DNA of 64,000 bases from Saprospiraceae bacterium (lineage in GTDB: Bacteria > Bacteroidota > Bacteroidia > Chitinophagales > Saprospiraceae): the NCBI GenBank assembly GCA_020848695.1, contig JADLHT010000048.1, positions 1-64,000 on the forward strand, read 5' to 3'. Of this stretch, positions 39,859 through 48,534 are shown piece by piece (positions within the stretch are counted from its first letter, which is position 1; the number at the start of each line of letters is the position of its first letter). The translations under genes and the position numbers were made by a program. Under the pieces are notes generated by a model. The model searched no databases. It was not told where the DNA came from and saw only the letters and a list, made by a program, of their open reading frames with translations.

Positions 39859-40521
39859 ATGAATACAATTAATAATTTATTAAAAACCAATTTTAAAAAT
39901 GCAGTTATACTGCTCTTTATTTCTACATTATTTTTTTCAATTCAAAGTTGTGACAAAGATGATCTGATAGACCCAACTTCAACTGAAAAATACAGAGAAC
40001 TGGATAATGCAATGCACAAATTATGGGCTGATCATATGCAATATACCTATGCAACTGTTGATGCTTACTTCAACAATTCAACAGCATTACAGGCTTCACT
40101 TACCCGCTTGTTAAAAAACCAGGAAGACATCGGAAAAGCAATTGTACCTTACTATGGTCAAGCTGCAGGGGATCAATTAACCATCTTGCTGAAAGGACAT
40201 ATTAATGGTGCCGTTCCGGTTTTAGAAGCTGCTAAGAACAATGATCAAGTTGCTTTAACTCAAGCAATCGCTAATTGGCGTGTGAATGCAACCGAAATTG
40301 CGGATTTTCTTTCTACTGCCAATCCAAAAAATTGGGAACAAAGTCATACAAGAATGCATATGGACGAACATCTCAACAAGACTATTGCTTATTCTGTTGA
40401 TCTCCTTCAGAAAAATTATCAACAAGCTGTAGTGGATTATGATGCCGCATTTAGCGATATGATGCATTTCGCATACACCTTATCGGAAGGTTTGGCTAAA
40501 CAATTTCCTGACAAATTTTAA
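39859..40521 (+). CDS. Helical lipoprotein of unknown function
   Basis: A 220-residue protein with a lipoprotein signal (AVILLFISTLFFSIQSC) and an all-helical body in which LWADHMQYTYATVDAYF, RLLKNQEDIGKAIVPYYG and a C-terminal LSEGLAKQFPDKF are conserved features of an uncharacterised family also found in Bacillota. The conserved HMHMDEH region could bind metal. It is first in a set with a four-helix membrane protein (27 bases) and an ECF sigma factor. Confidence 0.75.
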   Translation: MNTINNLLKTNFKNAVILLFISTLFFSIQSCDKDDLIDPTSTEKYRELDNAMHKLWADHMQYTYATVDAYFNNSTALQASLTRLLKNQEDIGKAIVPYYGQAAGDQLTILLKGHINGAVPVLEAAKNNDQVALTQAIANWRVNATEIADFLSTANPKNWEQSHTRMHMDEHLNKTIAYSVDLLQKNYQQAVVDYDAAFSDMMHFAYTLSEGLAKQFPDKF

Positions 40522-40548
40522 CTTCAAAATCTTTAGAAAGCGCTAATT

Positions 40549-40932
40549 ATGGAATCAATTCTTCTTCAACAAAAACTGAAACGAGTTTTTAATTTGTTAA
40601 AATATACATTCGTTATAATTCCTATTGTTGCAGGTGCTGATAAATTTACTAACTTTTTAACGAACTGGGAACAGTATATGAACTCATCCATTACTGAAAT
40701 GTTACCTGTTTCCGGATCTGTTTTTATGATGTTAATTGGACTTGTTGAAATAATTGCAGGAATTATAGTTTATATTAAATCAGAAATTGGAGGTTATATC
40801 GTTGCCTCTTGGCTTACACTTGTTGCTTTAAGTCTATTGATTGGATTTAATTTTATAGATATAGCTGTTAGAGATCTGGTAATGGCTATTGCTGCCTTTT
40901 CAATGGCAAAAATATCTAAACTGGTAGCTTGA
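40549..40932 (+). CDS. Four-helix membrane protein, DoxX-like
   Basis: A 127-residue protein with about four transmembrane helices. The segment VAGADKFTNFLTNWEQYM and the C-terminal FNFIDIAVRDLVMAIAAFSMA recur in small DoxX-like membrane proteins. Role unknown. It lies between the lipoprotein gene and the sigma factor gene and ends five bases before the latter. Confidence 0.72.
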   Translation: MESILLQQKLKRVFNLLKYTFVIIPIVAGADKFTNFLTNWEQYMNSSITEMLPVSGSVFMMLIGLVEIIAGIIVYIKSEIGGYIVASWLTLVALSLLIGFNFIDIAVRDLVMAIAAFSMAKISKLVA

Positions 40933-40937
40933 TATTT

Positions 40938-41588
40938 ATGAAACAGTTTGAACAATTAACTGAACAAGAAATAATAAGACGTATACTAAATGGGGAAAAG
41001 CCGCTTTACGAGATCATCGTAAGGCGGTATAATCCTTACTTATATAAAATTGGCAGATCATATAATTTCAATCATGAAGATACTCAGGATTTAATGCAGG
41101 ATACTTATATCGATGCTTTTAAAAGTCTATCTCAAATTGAAGACCATTCAAATTTTAAGACCTGGTTAATCCGAATTATGTTGAATAATTGTTATCGAAA
41201 CAAACAAAAATCAAGTTATAAAAATGAATACTCAACAAATACGCTTCACGAAAATTCAATTCCAATGTTTTCAAATAAGCATTCAGATACATTAAAGCAG
41301 TATAATTCACGTGAGCTAGGGTTGATTATTGAAGAAGCCATTTCAAAAATTCCTGAAGATTACCGAATTGTGTTTACTTTAAGGGAAATGAGTGGACTGA
41401 ATATCACTGAAACTGCCAGTTTGTTGCGCATAAGTGAAACTAACGTAAAAGTTCGTTTAAATAGAGCGAAAAATCAAATTCGCAAGGAAATTGAAAAATC
41501 TTATTCCCCGAATGAGATTTTCGAATTTAATCTTAATCATTGCAATCCTCTTACTGAAAGAGTAATGAGACAGATTAATCAACTGTAA
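40938..41588 (+). CDS. ECF-type RNA polymerase sigma factor
   Basis: A 216-residue sigma-70 family factor. Region 2 has LYEIIVRRYNPYLYKIGRSYNFNHEDTQDLMQDTYIDAFKSL (in part), and region 4 has IPEDYRIVFTLREMSGLNITETASLLRISETNVKVRLNRA (in part). The ATG at 40938 is preferred over 40929, which overlaps the upstream gene. It follows the lipoprotein and membrane protein genes; those may be its regulators or targets. Confidence 0.93.
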   Translation: MKQFEQLTEQEIIRRILNGEKPLYEIIVRRYNPYLYKIGRSYNFNHEDTQDLMQDTYIDAFKSLSQIEDHSNFKTWLIRIMLNNCYRNKQKSSYKNEYSTNTLHENSIPMFSNKHSDTLKQYNSRELGLIIEEAISKIPEDYRIVFTLREMSGLNITETASLLRISETNVKVRLNRAKNQIRKEIEKSYSPNEIFEFNLNHCNPLTERVMRQINQL

Positions 41589-41755
41589 ATTCTTCAATAA
41601 TTAATTTCTGTAGTTCAATTATTACTTCTTTGTGGAAAAAATTATTCAGATAGGTGATCAATAATAATTCAAACTATTATTATTTAATCGAAATTGTTTT
41701 TGATTCTCAAGACAAATTTATTTTTGAAATACCTGAATAGCAATTTTCAAGACAA

Positions 41756-42175
41756 TTATTTGTTCATGCAAAGCTTTGATAAAAGTGTTCTCAGTAGAAT
41801 GTAATTTTCTTCTTCAAGTAATTTTTCATAGGATTCTTCTAGCTCTGTAACTACCTGATCAGCAGCTTTAACTGCTTTTTTGCCTTTAGCAGTCAATTTA
41901 ACTAAATATGACCTTTTATCTTTTACATTATCAGTTTTTGTCATGTACCCCATATTCTCTATCTGATGAATTAACTGACTCATAAACTGTTTGCTAACTT
42001 TCGCTTTTCTGGCAAGTTCAACCAATTGACTTCCGTTCTCTCTGTCAATATATGCAAAAGCCTTTCCGTGAACATATCGGATATCGGTAAATCCAGCCTT
42101 GTTCAATCCTTCAACTAGTTTGTCTTGACCTAATGAAAAAGCAATCTGAAGTAAAGCTAAAGTATTTAGTTTCAT
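41756..42175 (-). CDS. MarR-family transcriptional regulator
   Basis: A 139-residue winged-helix protein with an HTH LARKAKVSKQFMSQLIHQIENMGY and wing KDKRSYLVKLTAKG, plus a helical dimerisation C-terminus. It is encoded divergently from a DUF418 membrane protein; two 22-bp-spaced palindromes sit between them, suggesting direct control of both genes. Confidence 0.9.
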   Translation of the reverse strand: MKLNTLALLQIAFSLGQDKLVEGLNKAGFTDIRYVHGKAFAYIDRENGSQLVELARKAKVSKQFMSQLIHQIENMGYMTKTDNVKDKRSYLVKLTAKGKKAVKAADQVVTELEESYEKLLEEENYILLRTLLSKLCMNK

Positions 42176-42181
42176 AAATTA

Positions 42182-42213
42182 TTTGCAAATATAATAAAGT
42201 TACTTTACTTTTG
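42182..42213 (+). promoter_or_regulatory. Promoter-like element driving the DUF418 gene
   Basis: TTTG at 42182-42185 and TACTTTTG at 42206-42213 with 20 bases between match the Bacteroidota -33/-7 pattern. The expected start of transcription near 42220 leaves a short leader to an ATG at 42245. One palindrome overlaps the -7 element and the other the start site. Confidence 0.55.
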
Positions 42214-42230
42214 TGGTCAAGTTACTTGAC
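42195..42230. promoter_or_regulatory. Paired MarR-operator-like palindromes
   Basis: TAAAGTTACTTTA (42195-42207) and GTCAAGTTACTTGAC (42216-42230) are both palindromes around a central T, share the core AAGTTACTT, and have centres 22 bases apart. They overlap the -7 element and the expected transcription start of the divergent DUF418 gene, a typical repressor arrangement. Confidence 0.7.
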
Positions 42231-42244
42231 TATAAATAGTTATT

Positions 42245-43482
42245 ATGCATACATTATCTAATTCTATCGAATCATTATTATTGATGCCCTTAGAGGATTT
42301 GCCTTACTGGGTATTCTTGTTGTCAACTGGATGATTATTTCCTGGCCGCAAATTTGGGCAGATATGCTTAAGGTGGAAGTCTGGCCATCAGATTTAGACA
42401 AAGGTGTTATCTGGTTAATACATTACTTGTTTGAGTACAAGTTCTTTTCTCTGTTTTCATTGTTGTTTGGATTGGGTTTTGCAATTCAATATAAGAAATC
42501 TGAAGCTGACAATAATAACTTTACGACATACTATATTAAGCGACAACTAATACTATTGATTATTGGTGTCATACATGCTCTACTTCTTTGGCCTGGAGAT
42601 TTTCTTGTTCTTTATTCTATCCAAGGCTTATTATTGTTGTTTTTCAGAAAAGCTAAACCCAAAACCATACTCCTTTTTTCAGGAATATTTTTCATAGTTC
42701 CTATTATTCTTACTACCTCTTTCTACTTGGCGGCGTCATTCGATTCTAGTTTGCTCTCTCAATTAAATGATGAATTTACAAATTCAATAACGCCTGATCT
42801 AATTAATCACAACAAGATTAGTTACTCGATATATCCTGTTGGAAACTTTTGGGAAGTATTCTCTATGAGAATGGATGATACGCTTCGATTCTATAAATCT
42901 TTACCATTTTGGTGGTGGAATAGTTTTGCTATGTTCTTACTAGGACTTTATGCGGGTAAAAAACAGTTCATAACTAAGCTCGATCAACAGAAACCACAGC
43001 TTTTAAAAACATTCTATATTTCAGGGATTCTTGGAATTGTTGGTAATGTAATTTTCGTTTGGTCATATAATTCTCAAAATTTATTTGTTCCAAATTTTTA
43101 CAATGTTATCAATTCAATTTTTCACATTGTTTCAGTGCCAACTCTTACAATTTTTTATATAACTAGTTTCTTTTTATTATCAAGATCAAATTTTGGAAAA
43201 ACAATTTTTGATTGTCTTGCTCCTATGGGCAAACTTGCTTTGACAAACTATATTATGCAATCCGTTATTTGTAACCTTCTGCTTTTTGGATTTGGGTTTG
43301 GCTTATATGGAAAAGTTTCACCCAGTCTTGGTTTGTCAATCTGTATCTGTATTTGGTTCCTCCAAATGCTTTTTAGTAACTGGTATATTAAACAGTATTC
43401 CATTGGACCAATAGAGTATCTTTGGAGATGGTTATTGTATAAAAAAATCAGTTTCTCTGCTCACAAAACCCAGATATTTTAA
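42245..43482 (+). CDS. DUF418-type multi-pass membrane protein, start region disrupted
   Basis: Product of about 400 residues with many transmembrane helices and a C-terminal DUF418 domain (FDCLAPMGKLALTNYIMQSVI). The usual family N-terminus (here RIIIIDALRGFALLGILVVNW) is encoded in frame from about 42268, but that frame meets a TAA at 42259 and has no ATG, GTG or TTG until 42331. An ATG at 42245, 25 bases downstream of the predicted transcription start, is in another frame. Either a one-base frameshift or an ATT/ATC start is implied. The MarR operator lies just upstream. Confidence 0.7.
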
Positions 43483-43544
43483 TTACTCCTTGAACTCGCA
43501 ACTTTATTTATTTTTTCAATATACAAAGAAATCAATAACAGGTA

Positions 43545-44177
43545 ATGAGTAAACTTTTATTACCAAGAGACTATTATCTGTCTCAAGATGTCTGTTATAT
43601 TGCAAAGAATCTAATAGGAAAAAAACTTGAGACCCACATTGATGGTCATCTAACTTCAGGAATCATAGTCGAAACAGAAGCTTATAGAGGTCCTGATGAC
43701 AAAGCTTCACATTCATTTAATCATCGTCGTACTCCTAGAAACGAAAGTATGTATCTTGAAGGTGGACATTCTTACATTTATATCTGTTATGGCCTTCATT
43801 ATTTATTTAATATTGTAACAGCTCCAAAAGAAATAGCACATGCTGTTTTAATTCGAGCTCTTGAACCAATAGATGGAATTGAAGTCATGATGAAACGTAG
43901 GAAATTCCATTCTCTTAATAATAAATTGACAAAAGGACCCGGAGCGCTCTCAGTTGCTTTGGGTATTAATAAATCATTGAATGCAAAAAGGGTGTATGAA
44001 GAAGACTCTTCAATACGAATTCTTTATTCTGATTTTTTGTTAAATTCTGATGATATTGCTTGTTCAAAACGAATTGGTGTTGAGTCTGCCGCTGAAGCTG
44101 CAGAATATCCCTGGCGATTTTTTATAAAAAATTCGAAGTATGTAAGTGCACATAAGAAAATAGATTCTTCTAACTGA
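43545..44177 (+). CDS. mpg: DNA-3-methyladenine glycosylase, AAG/MPG type
   Basis: Removes alkylated or deaminated purines from DNA in base-excision repair. The 210-residue protein has LLPRDYYLSQDVCYIAKNLIG, the catalytic-Glu motif IVETEAYRGPDDKASHSF and the tyrosine block SYIYICYGLHYLFNIVT, then ALEPIDG. Its 3' end overlaps the opposite-strand gene at 44170 by eight bases. Confidence 0.94.
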   Translation: MSKLLLPRDYYLSQDVCYIAKNLIGKKLETHIDGHLTSGIIVETEAYRGPDDKASHSFNHRRTPRNESMYLEGGHSYIYICYGLHYLFNIVTAPKEIAHAVLIRALEPIDGIEVMMKRRKFHSLNNKLTKGPGALSVALGINKSLNAKRVYEEDSSIRILYSDFLLNSDDIACSKRIGVESAAEAAEYPWRFFIKNSKYVSAHKKIDSSN

Positions 44178-44832
44178 GAAATACGTCCTTTTTCCATAAG
44201 TTTCTCTTAGCTTCCTTATAACTTGAAGCAATAGTATATCCAAAAATAATCAACGATCCAAGCATCATTGAATAAACTCCTTTCCAGGCAATGTATTCAT
44301 AGGTCGAGAAAAAAGGTATAATTAAAAAGTGAATACTTGTTAATAGGATTAAAGTGAATATTAATAATATTGCCGAAAATGCGAGAAGCAATTTCTGCTT
44401 ACTTTGTACTTGTCTAAAAGTAATATTGAAAAGTCTTTTTCGGACTTGAAGATCCTCAGGATATATGGCAAGAAGGTTCTGATAGATTTTTCTGGATTGT
44501 TGGAATTTTTTTTCTTCATAGAGTCTATCTGCCTTCAATTTTAAAATACTTCTATAGATTGACTTATATTGATCAGTAAAATTTCTCTGATTTAACAACT
44601 CAATTAGACATTGATCTGCTAATTTATAGAACAGATAAGCCCGATCAATTTGATATAGCGCTTTTACGTAAGCATATTTAATCTCAATGTATTCTTCAAA
44701 CTCAAGCTTTTGAATCTCTGAAAAATACTCTTTACAAAATTCAATAAAATCGTAATGATGCTGTTCTGGAATTCTTCTAAATTTTTTAAAAAGAGAAGAG
44801 AATTTTTCTTCTGTAATTTTACGAATATTCAT
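44170..44832 (-). CDS. Membrane-anchored helical-repeat protein
   Basis: A 220-residue protein, helical and TPR-like in its first 145 residues (for example AYVKALYQIDRAYLFYKLADQCLIELL and KIYQNLLAIYPEDLQVRKRLF), with two transmembrane helices near the C-terminus (LLLAFSAILLIFTLILLTS and YSMMLGSLIIFGYTI). The ATG at 44832 overlaps the upstream cyclase gene by four bases (ATGA) and is preferred over 44889. Function unknown. Confidence 0.7.
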   Translation of the reverse strand: MNIRKITEEKFSSLFKKFRRIPEQHHYDFIEFCKEYFSEIQKLEFEEYIEIKYAYVKALYQIDRAYLFYKLADQCLIELLNQRNFTDQYKSIYRSILKLKADRLYEEKKFQQSRKIYQNLLAIYPEDLQVRKRLFNITFRQVQSKQKLLLAFSAILLIFTLILLTSIHFLIIPFFSTYEYIAWKGVYSMMLGSLIIFGYTIASSYKEAKRNLWKKDVFLS

Positions 44833-45575
44833 AGTGATAATGAAAATAACATAGGGGATGAAGGTACAGCATCTAAATCCATAGAACAAATTTGTAATAA
44901 AAGCAGATAGCTACCATCTCTAATGTTGTCTTGAACATAAATTAATTCAGTTATGGTACAGTCGTTTGCTCGATCACCTGACCAAAAGATACGATGTGCT
45001 TCTAGTTTGCCGCCGTCCTCTTCTCTATCAACAGAAGGAATATCAACCAAAAGATGCTTTACTTTTAGTTCAACCAGATATTGCATTGCTTCAGATGAAA
45101 TATAACAGGGATTGATACCTGAATACTTTCTTGATTTCTTGGTTACATCATTCGGGAGAGTTCGGATACATAATGCATCTGAATTAAAGTCATTTAAAAA
45201 TTGCTCAAGTGTGCTTTTTTCAATTACAAGATCTCCATTTTCCCTTTTTGTTGGGTAAATACTGATTAATGTACATGAAGCAAATGGAGATTTAATAATC
45301 TTGTTAACAGGAATTATCTCTTTGCTTATGTGTCCAACACATTCAGTATGGGTACCATTACCATGAACATTTAGCTTAATATTGGTAAAATTAACGGCTC
45401 CACCTTCTTGAACGGATCCAATAAAATCTCCCATTCTGACCGGATCAACACTAAAGTAAGGTGCATAAAAACAATTAACTTGATGGATTCCATCATGAAA
45501 AGGTATAGATATATTCAATCCTTCGTTTGTATTGAAGCAATATTTTATTTCTTTGATATAAATTTCTGCTATCAT
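44829..45575 (-). CDS. Cyclase-family protein (kynurenine formamidase-like)
   Basis: A 248-residue metal-dependent hydrolase-like protein with the family motif HGNGTHTECVGHI (HxxGTHxxxxxH; the usual Asp/Pro are replaced by Glu/Cys) followed by SVDREEDGGK. Members hydrolyse N-formylkynurenine or related amides; the substrate here is not certain. Its ATG at 45575 overlaps the nadK stop by one base in TAATG, favouring this start and coupled translation. Confidence 0.8.
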   Translation of the reverse strand: MIAEIYIKEIKYCFNTNEGLNISIPFHDGIHQVNCFYAPYFSVDPVRMGDFIGSVQEGGAVNFTNIKLNVHGNGTHTECVGHISKEIIPVNKIIKSPFASCTLISIYPTKRENGDLVIEKSTLEQFLNDFNSDALCIRTLPNDVTKKSRKYSGINPCYISSEAMQYLVELKVKHLLVDIPSVDREEDGGKLEAHRIFWSGDRANDCTITELIYVQDNIRDGSYLLLLQICSMDLDAVPSSPMLFSLSL

Positions 45576-46453
45576 TAATTTCTTTGATCCAAACCCCAAT
45601 GTAGTTTAGTCTGTAAGGTATTTAAAAAACTAACTGGTTGTAATTCAATTAATTTAATTTTATAGGGGCATTTCTTAACTGCAATCTGATGCTTCGAACT
45701 AATAACCTCAGTCCTTGAATCCATGGTACATAAAAAACTATCATTTCTTCCTTCTACTTCGAAGGAAAGAATGGAATCATCCGGAATTATTATTGGCCTT
45801 ACATTCAGATTATGAGGAGCAACGGGTGTTATCACAAAATTAGCTGCATTTGGAAAAACAATTGGCCCTCCGCAAGACAAAGAATATCCTGTAGAGCCTG
45901 TTGGTGTTGCGATAATTAATCCATCAGCCCAGTAAGCATTTAGAAAATCACCATTTATAAATGCTCGGATCGTAATCATTGAAGAATTATCTCTTTTAAG
46001 TATAGTTACATCATTTAATGCAATCGGTATATCACCAAATAAGGGTATATTACTTTGCAGATACAACAAACTTCGTTCAACCACAGAAAATAATCCATTG
46101 ATCAATTGATAGATAGCATCTGGTATCAACTTTTTCTCTATGCTTGCCATAAAACCAAGTCTACCCATGTTAATTCCAAGAACAGGGACTCCGGTATCTC
46201 GTATATAGGTGATAGCTTGCAGAATTGTTCCATCACCACCAAGGCAAATTAATACCGTCGGTCTGTCCTTTACAATATCCTCATATGTTTCCCAGGTTGT
46301 ACTTTCAGCTTTTTGGAAGTCAATAGGAGTTTGATCATAAAATTGTTTCCAAACCCTCGTAGCAATTTTGGCTTCTTTTAATTGTGAGATAAGTCCCCTA
46401 ACAAATGATTTATCTTCCTGATTTATTTTTTGTCCGTATATAAAAACTTTCAT
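45575..46453 (-). CDS. nadK: NAD kinase
   Basis: Phosphorylates NAD to NADP using ATP or polyphosphate. LICLGGDGTIL holds the GGDGT motif; GINMGRLGFMA, DGLIIATPTGSTGYSLSCGGP (in part) and ITPVAPHNLNVRPIII are also conserved. The ATG at 46453 (292 residues) follows the upstream gene's stop by four bases; an ATG at 46501 would add 16 residues and overlap it. Confidence 0.95.
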   Translation of the reverse strand: MKVFIYGQKINQEDKSFVRGLISQLKEAKIATRVWKQFYDQTPIDFQKAESTTWETYEDIVKDRPTVLICLGGDGTILQAITYIRDTGVPVLGINMGRLGFMASIEKKLIPDAIYQLINGLFSVVERSLLYLQSNIPLFGDIPIALNDVTILKRDNSSMITIRAFINGDFLNAYWADGLIIATPTGSTGYSLSCGGPIVFPNAANFVITPVAPHNLNVRPIIIPDDSILSFEVEGRNDSFLCTMDSRTEVISSKHQIAVKKCPYKIKLIELQPVSFLNTLQTKLHWGLDQRN

Positions 46454-46457
46454 TTTT

Positions 46458-47894
46458 TCAGAATAATCTACTCGTACTAAAAAATATTCCTCCTTCTCCA
46501 AGATGGTTAACAGAATAATTCATTTCAAGTTTTAAAATACTGTTAAGTCCAAATTGTAACCCGGCACTTATACTCCCTAAGGATTGATTAGCCAGAGTAT
46601 TTGCTTTGTAAAAATAAGGATCATTTACATATGCTAGTCCTAATCTTAATACAGCTTCAACGCTTACATAAGTTTTAATTTTTGGTTCCTTCTTTAGTAA
46701 CTTTATAACATCAATATTATAATCAAATAATTTATAGAAGATACTCTGTCTGAAATTCACAAAATCTGTTCCGCTTATTAAATAATATTCATATCCATTT
46801 ATAATTGTTTCTCCCCTTCCCAATCCCGTTTCAGAATAAATATTAAATGGTATTTTCTTTCTTATAAATGAAATTTGTCCATTAAATGAACTTTGATACC
46901 GGGTTTTCCTCCATAACTTAAGTGCTTTTTCAACTCTTATACCCAAATTCCAATAAACATTTAATTCATCCGATTTTACCATCATACATTTGGAATTAAT
47001 GTCAACAAGCCACCCATGGGTAGGCTCAACATAATGATTCAAATTATTAAAGTTTCTAATAATTTCAAACTGAATCCTTTGCTGATTATTCTTTTCACTT
47101 AACAAGTATTCCGGAGAAACCAGATTCAAAGTGTCATCTATTTTAACGTGTTCAAAAAAATGGACTAATCCCCATTTAAGTTGCCTGTTTTTCCTATAGA
47201 ATAAGCCAAGGTTAATCGCTGACTTTCTTTGAACATTTCCGTTAGGAATCGAGAAAAATAACAATTTGCTCTCTTCAACTCGATATGCCGCCTCTCTGTT
47301 CTCGGCATATCTAAGTTCGATGAATGCGTCGAATTTATTTCTCTTTCCAAGGTATGACCTTCGGTATATGCCTTCAACTTTTTCGGTGTATCCTGCCGCA
47401 AATTTTAACTTCAATTGATCTCTGATTCCTGTAAGATTATTGTGAGATACTCCCAAACCATAATTTAGTCTTCTTAAATCTCTGTCAAATTCATTCCACC
47501 ATACATTAAAATTCCGATCTATTGTTTCCAAAACGAGTGTTGGAAAAAGTAACCAATTCTCAACGAGATGAATTGTTAATTCAATATTACATCGATTCCC
47601 TATATCCAAAACATATTGAATGTTTACTTCAGAAAAAAGTCCTGTTCTGCGAATATTTGCTTCGGCAACCTCCAAGGCAGGAAGAAATTTATCAATTTTG
47701 AATGAATCTCCGGGATTAATTGATGCTTCGAAAAGTATTACTCTTCTTTTGGTTTTTTCGTTACCCTTAATTAAAACTTCGTTAATATGAAAATACTCAC
47801 ATTGATTTTGACTTAGACCAAAATTAATAGGTATCCAAATATATACTATTATAATAAAAAATCGAATAACAAAAGATTTAAACGTTAAGATAAT
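46458..47894 (-). CDS. POTRA and outer-membrane beta-barrel protein without usual start codon
   Basis: An Omp85/BamA-related protein: after a signal-like segment (VIRFFIIIVYIWIPINFGLSQ) comes one POTRA domain (INEVLIKGNEKTKRRVI.FEASINPGDSF) and a beta-barrel of alternating hydrophobic strands ending in the C-terminal Phe of SVNHLGEGGIFFSTSRLF. The shortest ATG/TTG-type start is a TTG at 47675, which would remove the signal and part of the POTRA. The frame is open up to a TAA at 47898 with no ATG, GTG or TTG upstream of that. An ATT at 47894 or ATC at 47891 is a possible start. It partners nadK and the CBS gene on the same strand. Confidence 0.7.
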   Translation of the reverse strand: MILTFKSFVIRFFIIIVYIWIPINFGLSQNQCEYFHINEVLIKGNEKTKRRVILFEASINPGDSFKIDKFLPALEVAEANIRRTGLFSEVNIQYVLDIGNRCNIELTIHLVENWLLFPTLVLETIDRNFNVWWNEFDRDLRRLNYGLGVSHNNLTGIRDQLKLKFAAGYTEKVEGIYRRSYLGKRNKFDAFIELRYAENREAAYRVEESKLLFFSIPNGNVQRKSAINLGLFYRKNRQLKWGLVHFFEHVKIDDTLNLVSPEYLLSEKNNQQRIQFEIIRNFNNLNHYVEPTHGWLVDINSKCMMVKSDELNVYWNLGIRVEKALKLWRKTRYQSSFNGQISFIRKKIPFNIYSETGLGRGETIINGYEYYLISGTDFVNFRQSIFYKLFDYNIDVIKLLKKEPKIKTYVSVEAVLRLGLAYVNDPYFYKANTLANQSLGSISAGLQFGLNSILKLEMNYSVNHLGEGGIFFSTSRLF

Positions 47895-48534
47895 GCATTA
47901 ACTCATCGTATCTTTCCTTTAAGGGTTCAAGATGTTGTTTTTTAGAGTGTATCATTATTATATCCAATGGAAAACGTAATAAGGATGTAGATACTGATTC
48001 GGGATTAATACAATTTAATCGCATTGTAACAATTAAATCTTCTAGTTCCTCTCTTTCAATTAGGAATAGAAATTGAATACTGCAATGGTTTTCTTCAGTT
48101 ATTGAGGAAAGTTGGCTAAGTGAATAATTTTGTTTCTTCATTGAAATAGCGATCCAACTTCCGTCTGATTTTATATTGTTTTCTTTTTCTTGTTCGCTCA
48201 CAAAATCATCAAAACAAATACTCCCCAGAAAAATTTCTTCATTGGTTACTGCAATATGACTAAGCTTAAGTCGGATAAATTTTTCCCATATACTATTAGA
48301 ATTGTCTAATGGGTGTATTGAACTTTGCACAGAATGATCTTTTAATAAACTAAGTTTCTCACCTTCTTCTAAGCTTTCTATCTGATTTTTATTAAGGGTA
48401 CCAAGATAAATGTCACTTTGTACAATATGTAAATGATCCAGATTATATTTTTCAAAAAATCGAATCGCTTCTGCTTTGGTACTTTCCGGTTTAAGCGATG
48501 GGATTTTAAAATATCGATTGATAAATTGGATCAT
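47878..48534 (-). CDS. CBS-domain-like regulatory protein
   Basis: A 218-residue cytoplasmic protein with paired CBS-like halves in the first 140 residues (DHLHIVQSDIYLGTLNKNQI and LSHIAVTNEEIFLGSICFDDF) and an ACT-like C-terminal region (SLSQLSSITEENHCSIQFLFLI). It may bind adenosyl ligands and regulate a partner. It overlaps the TM2-TPR gene by four bases and the POTRA gene by 17 bases. Confidence 0.7.
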   Translation of the reverse strand: MIQFINRYFKIPSLKPESTKAEAIRFFEKYNLDHLHIVQSDIYLGTLNKNQIESLEEGEKLSLLKDHSVQSSIHPLDNSNSIWEKFIRLKLSHIAVTNEEIFLGSICFDDFVSEQEKENNIKSDGSWIAISMKKQNYSLSQLSSITEENHCSIQFLFLIEREELEDLIVTMRLNCINPESVSTSLLRFPLDIIMIHSKKQHLEPLKERYDELMHYLNV

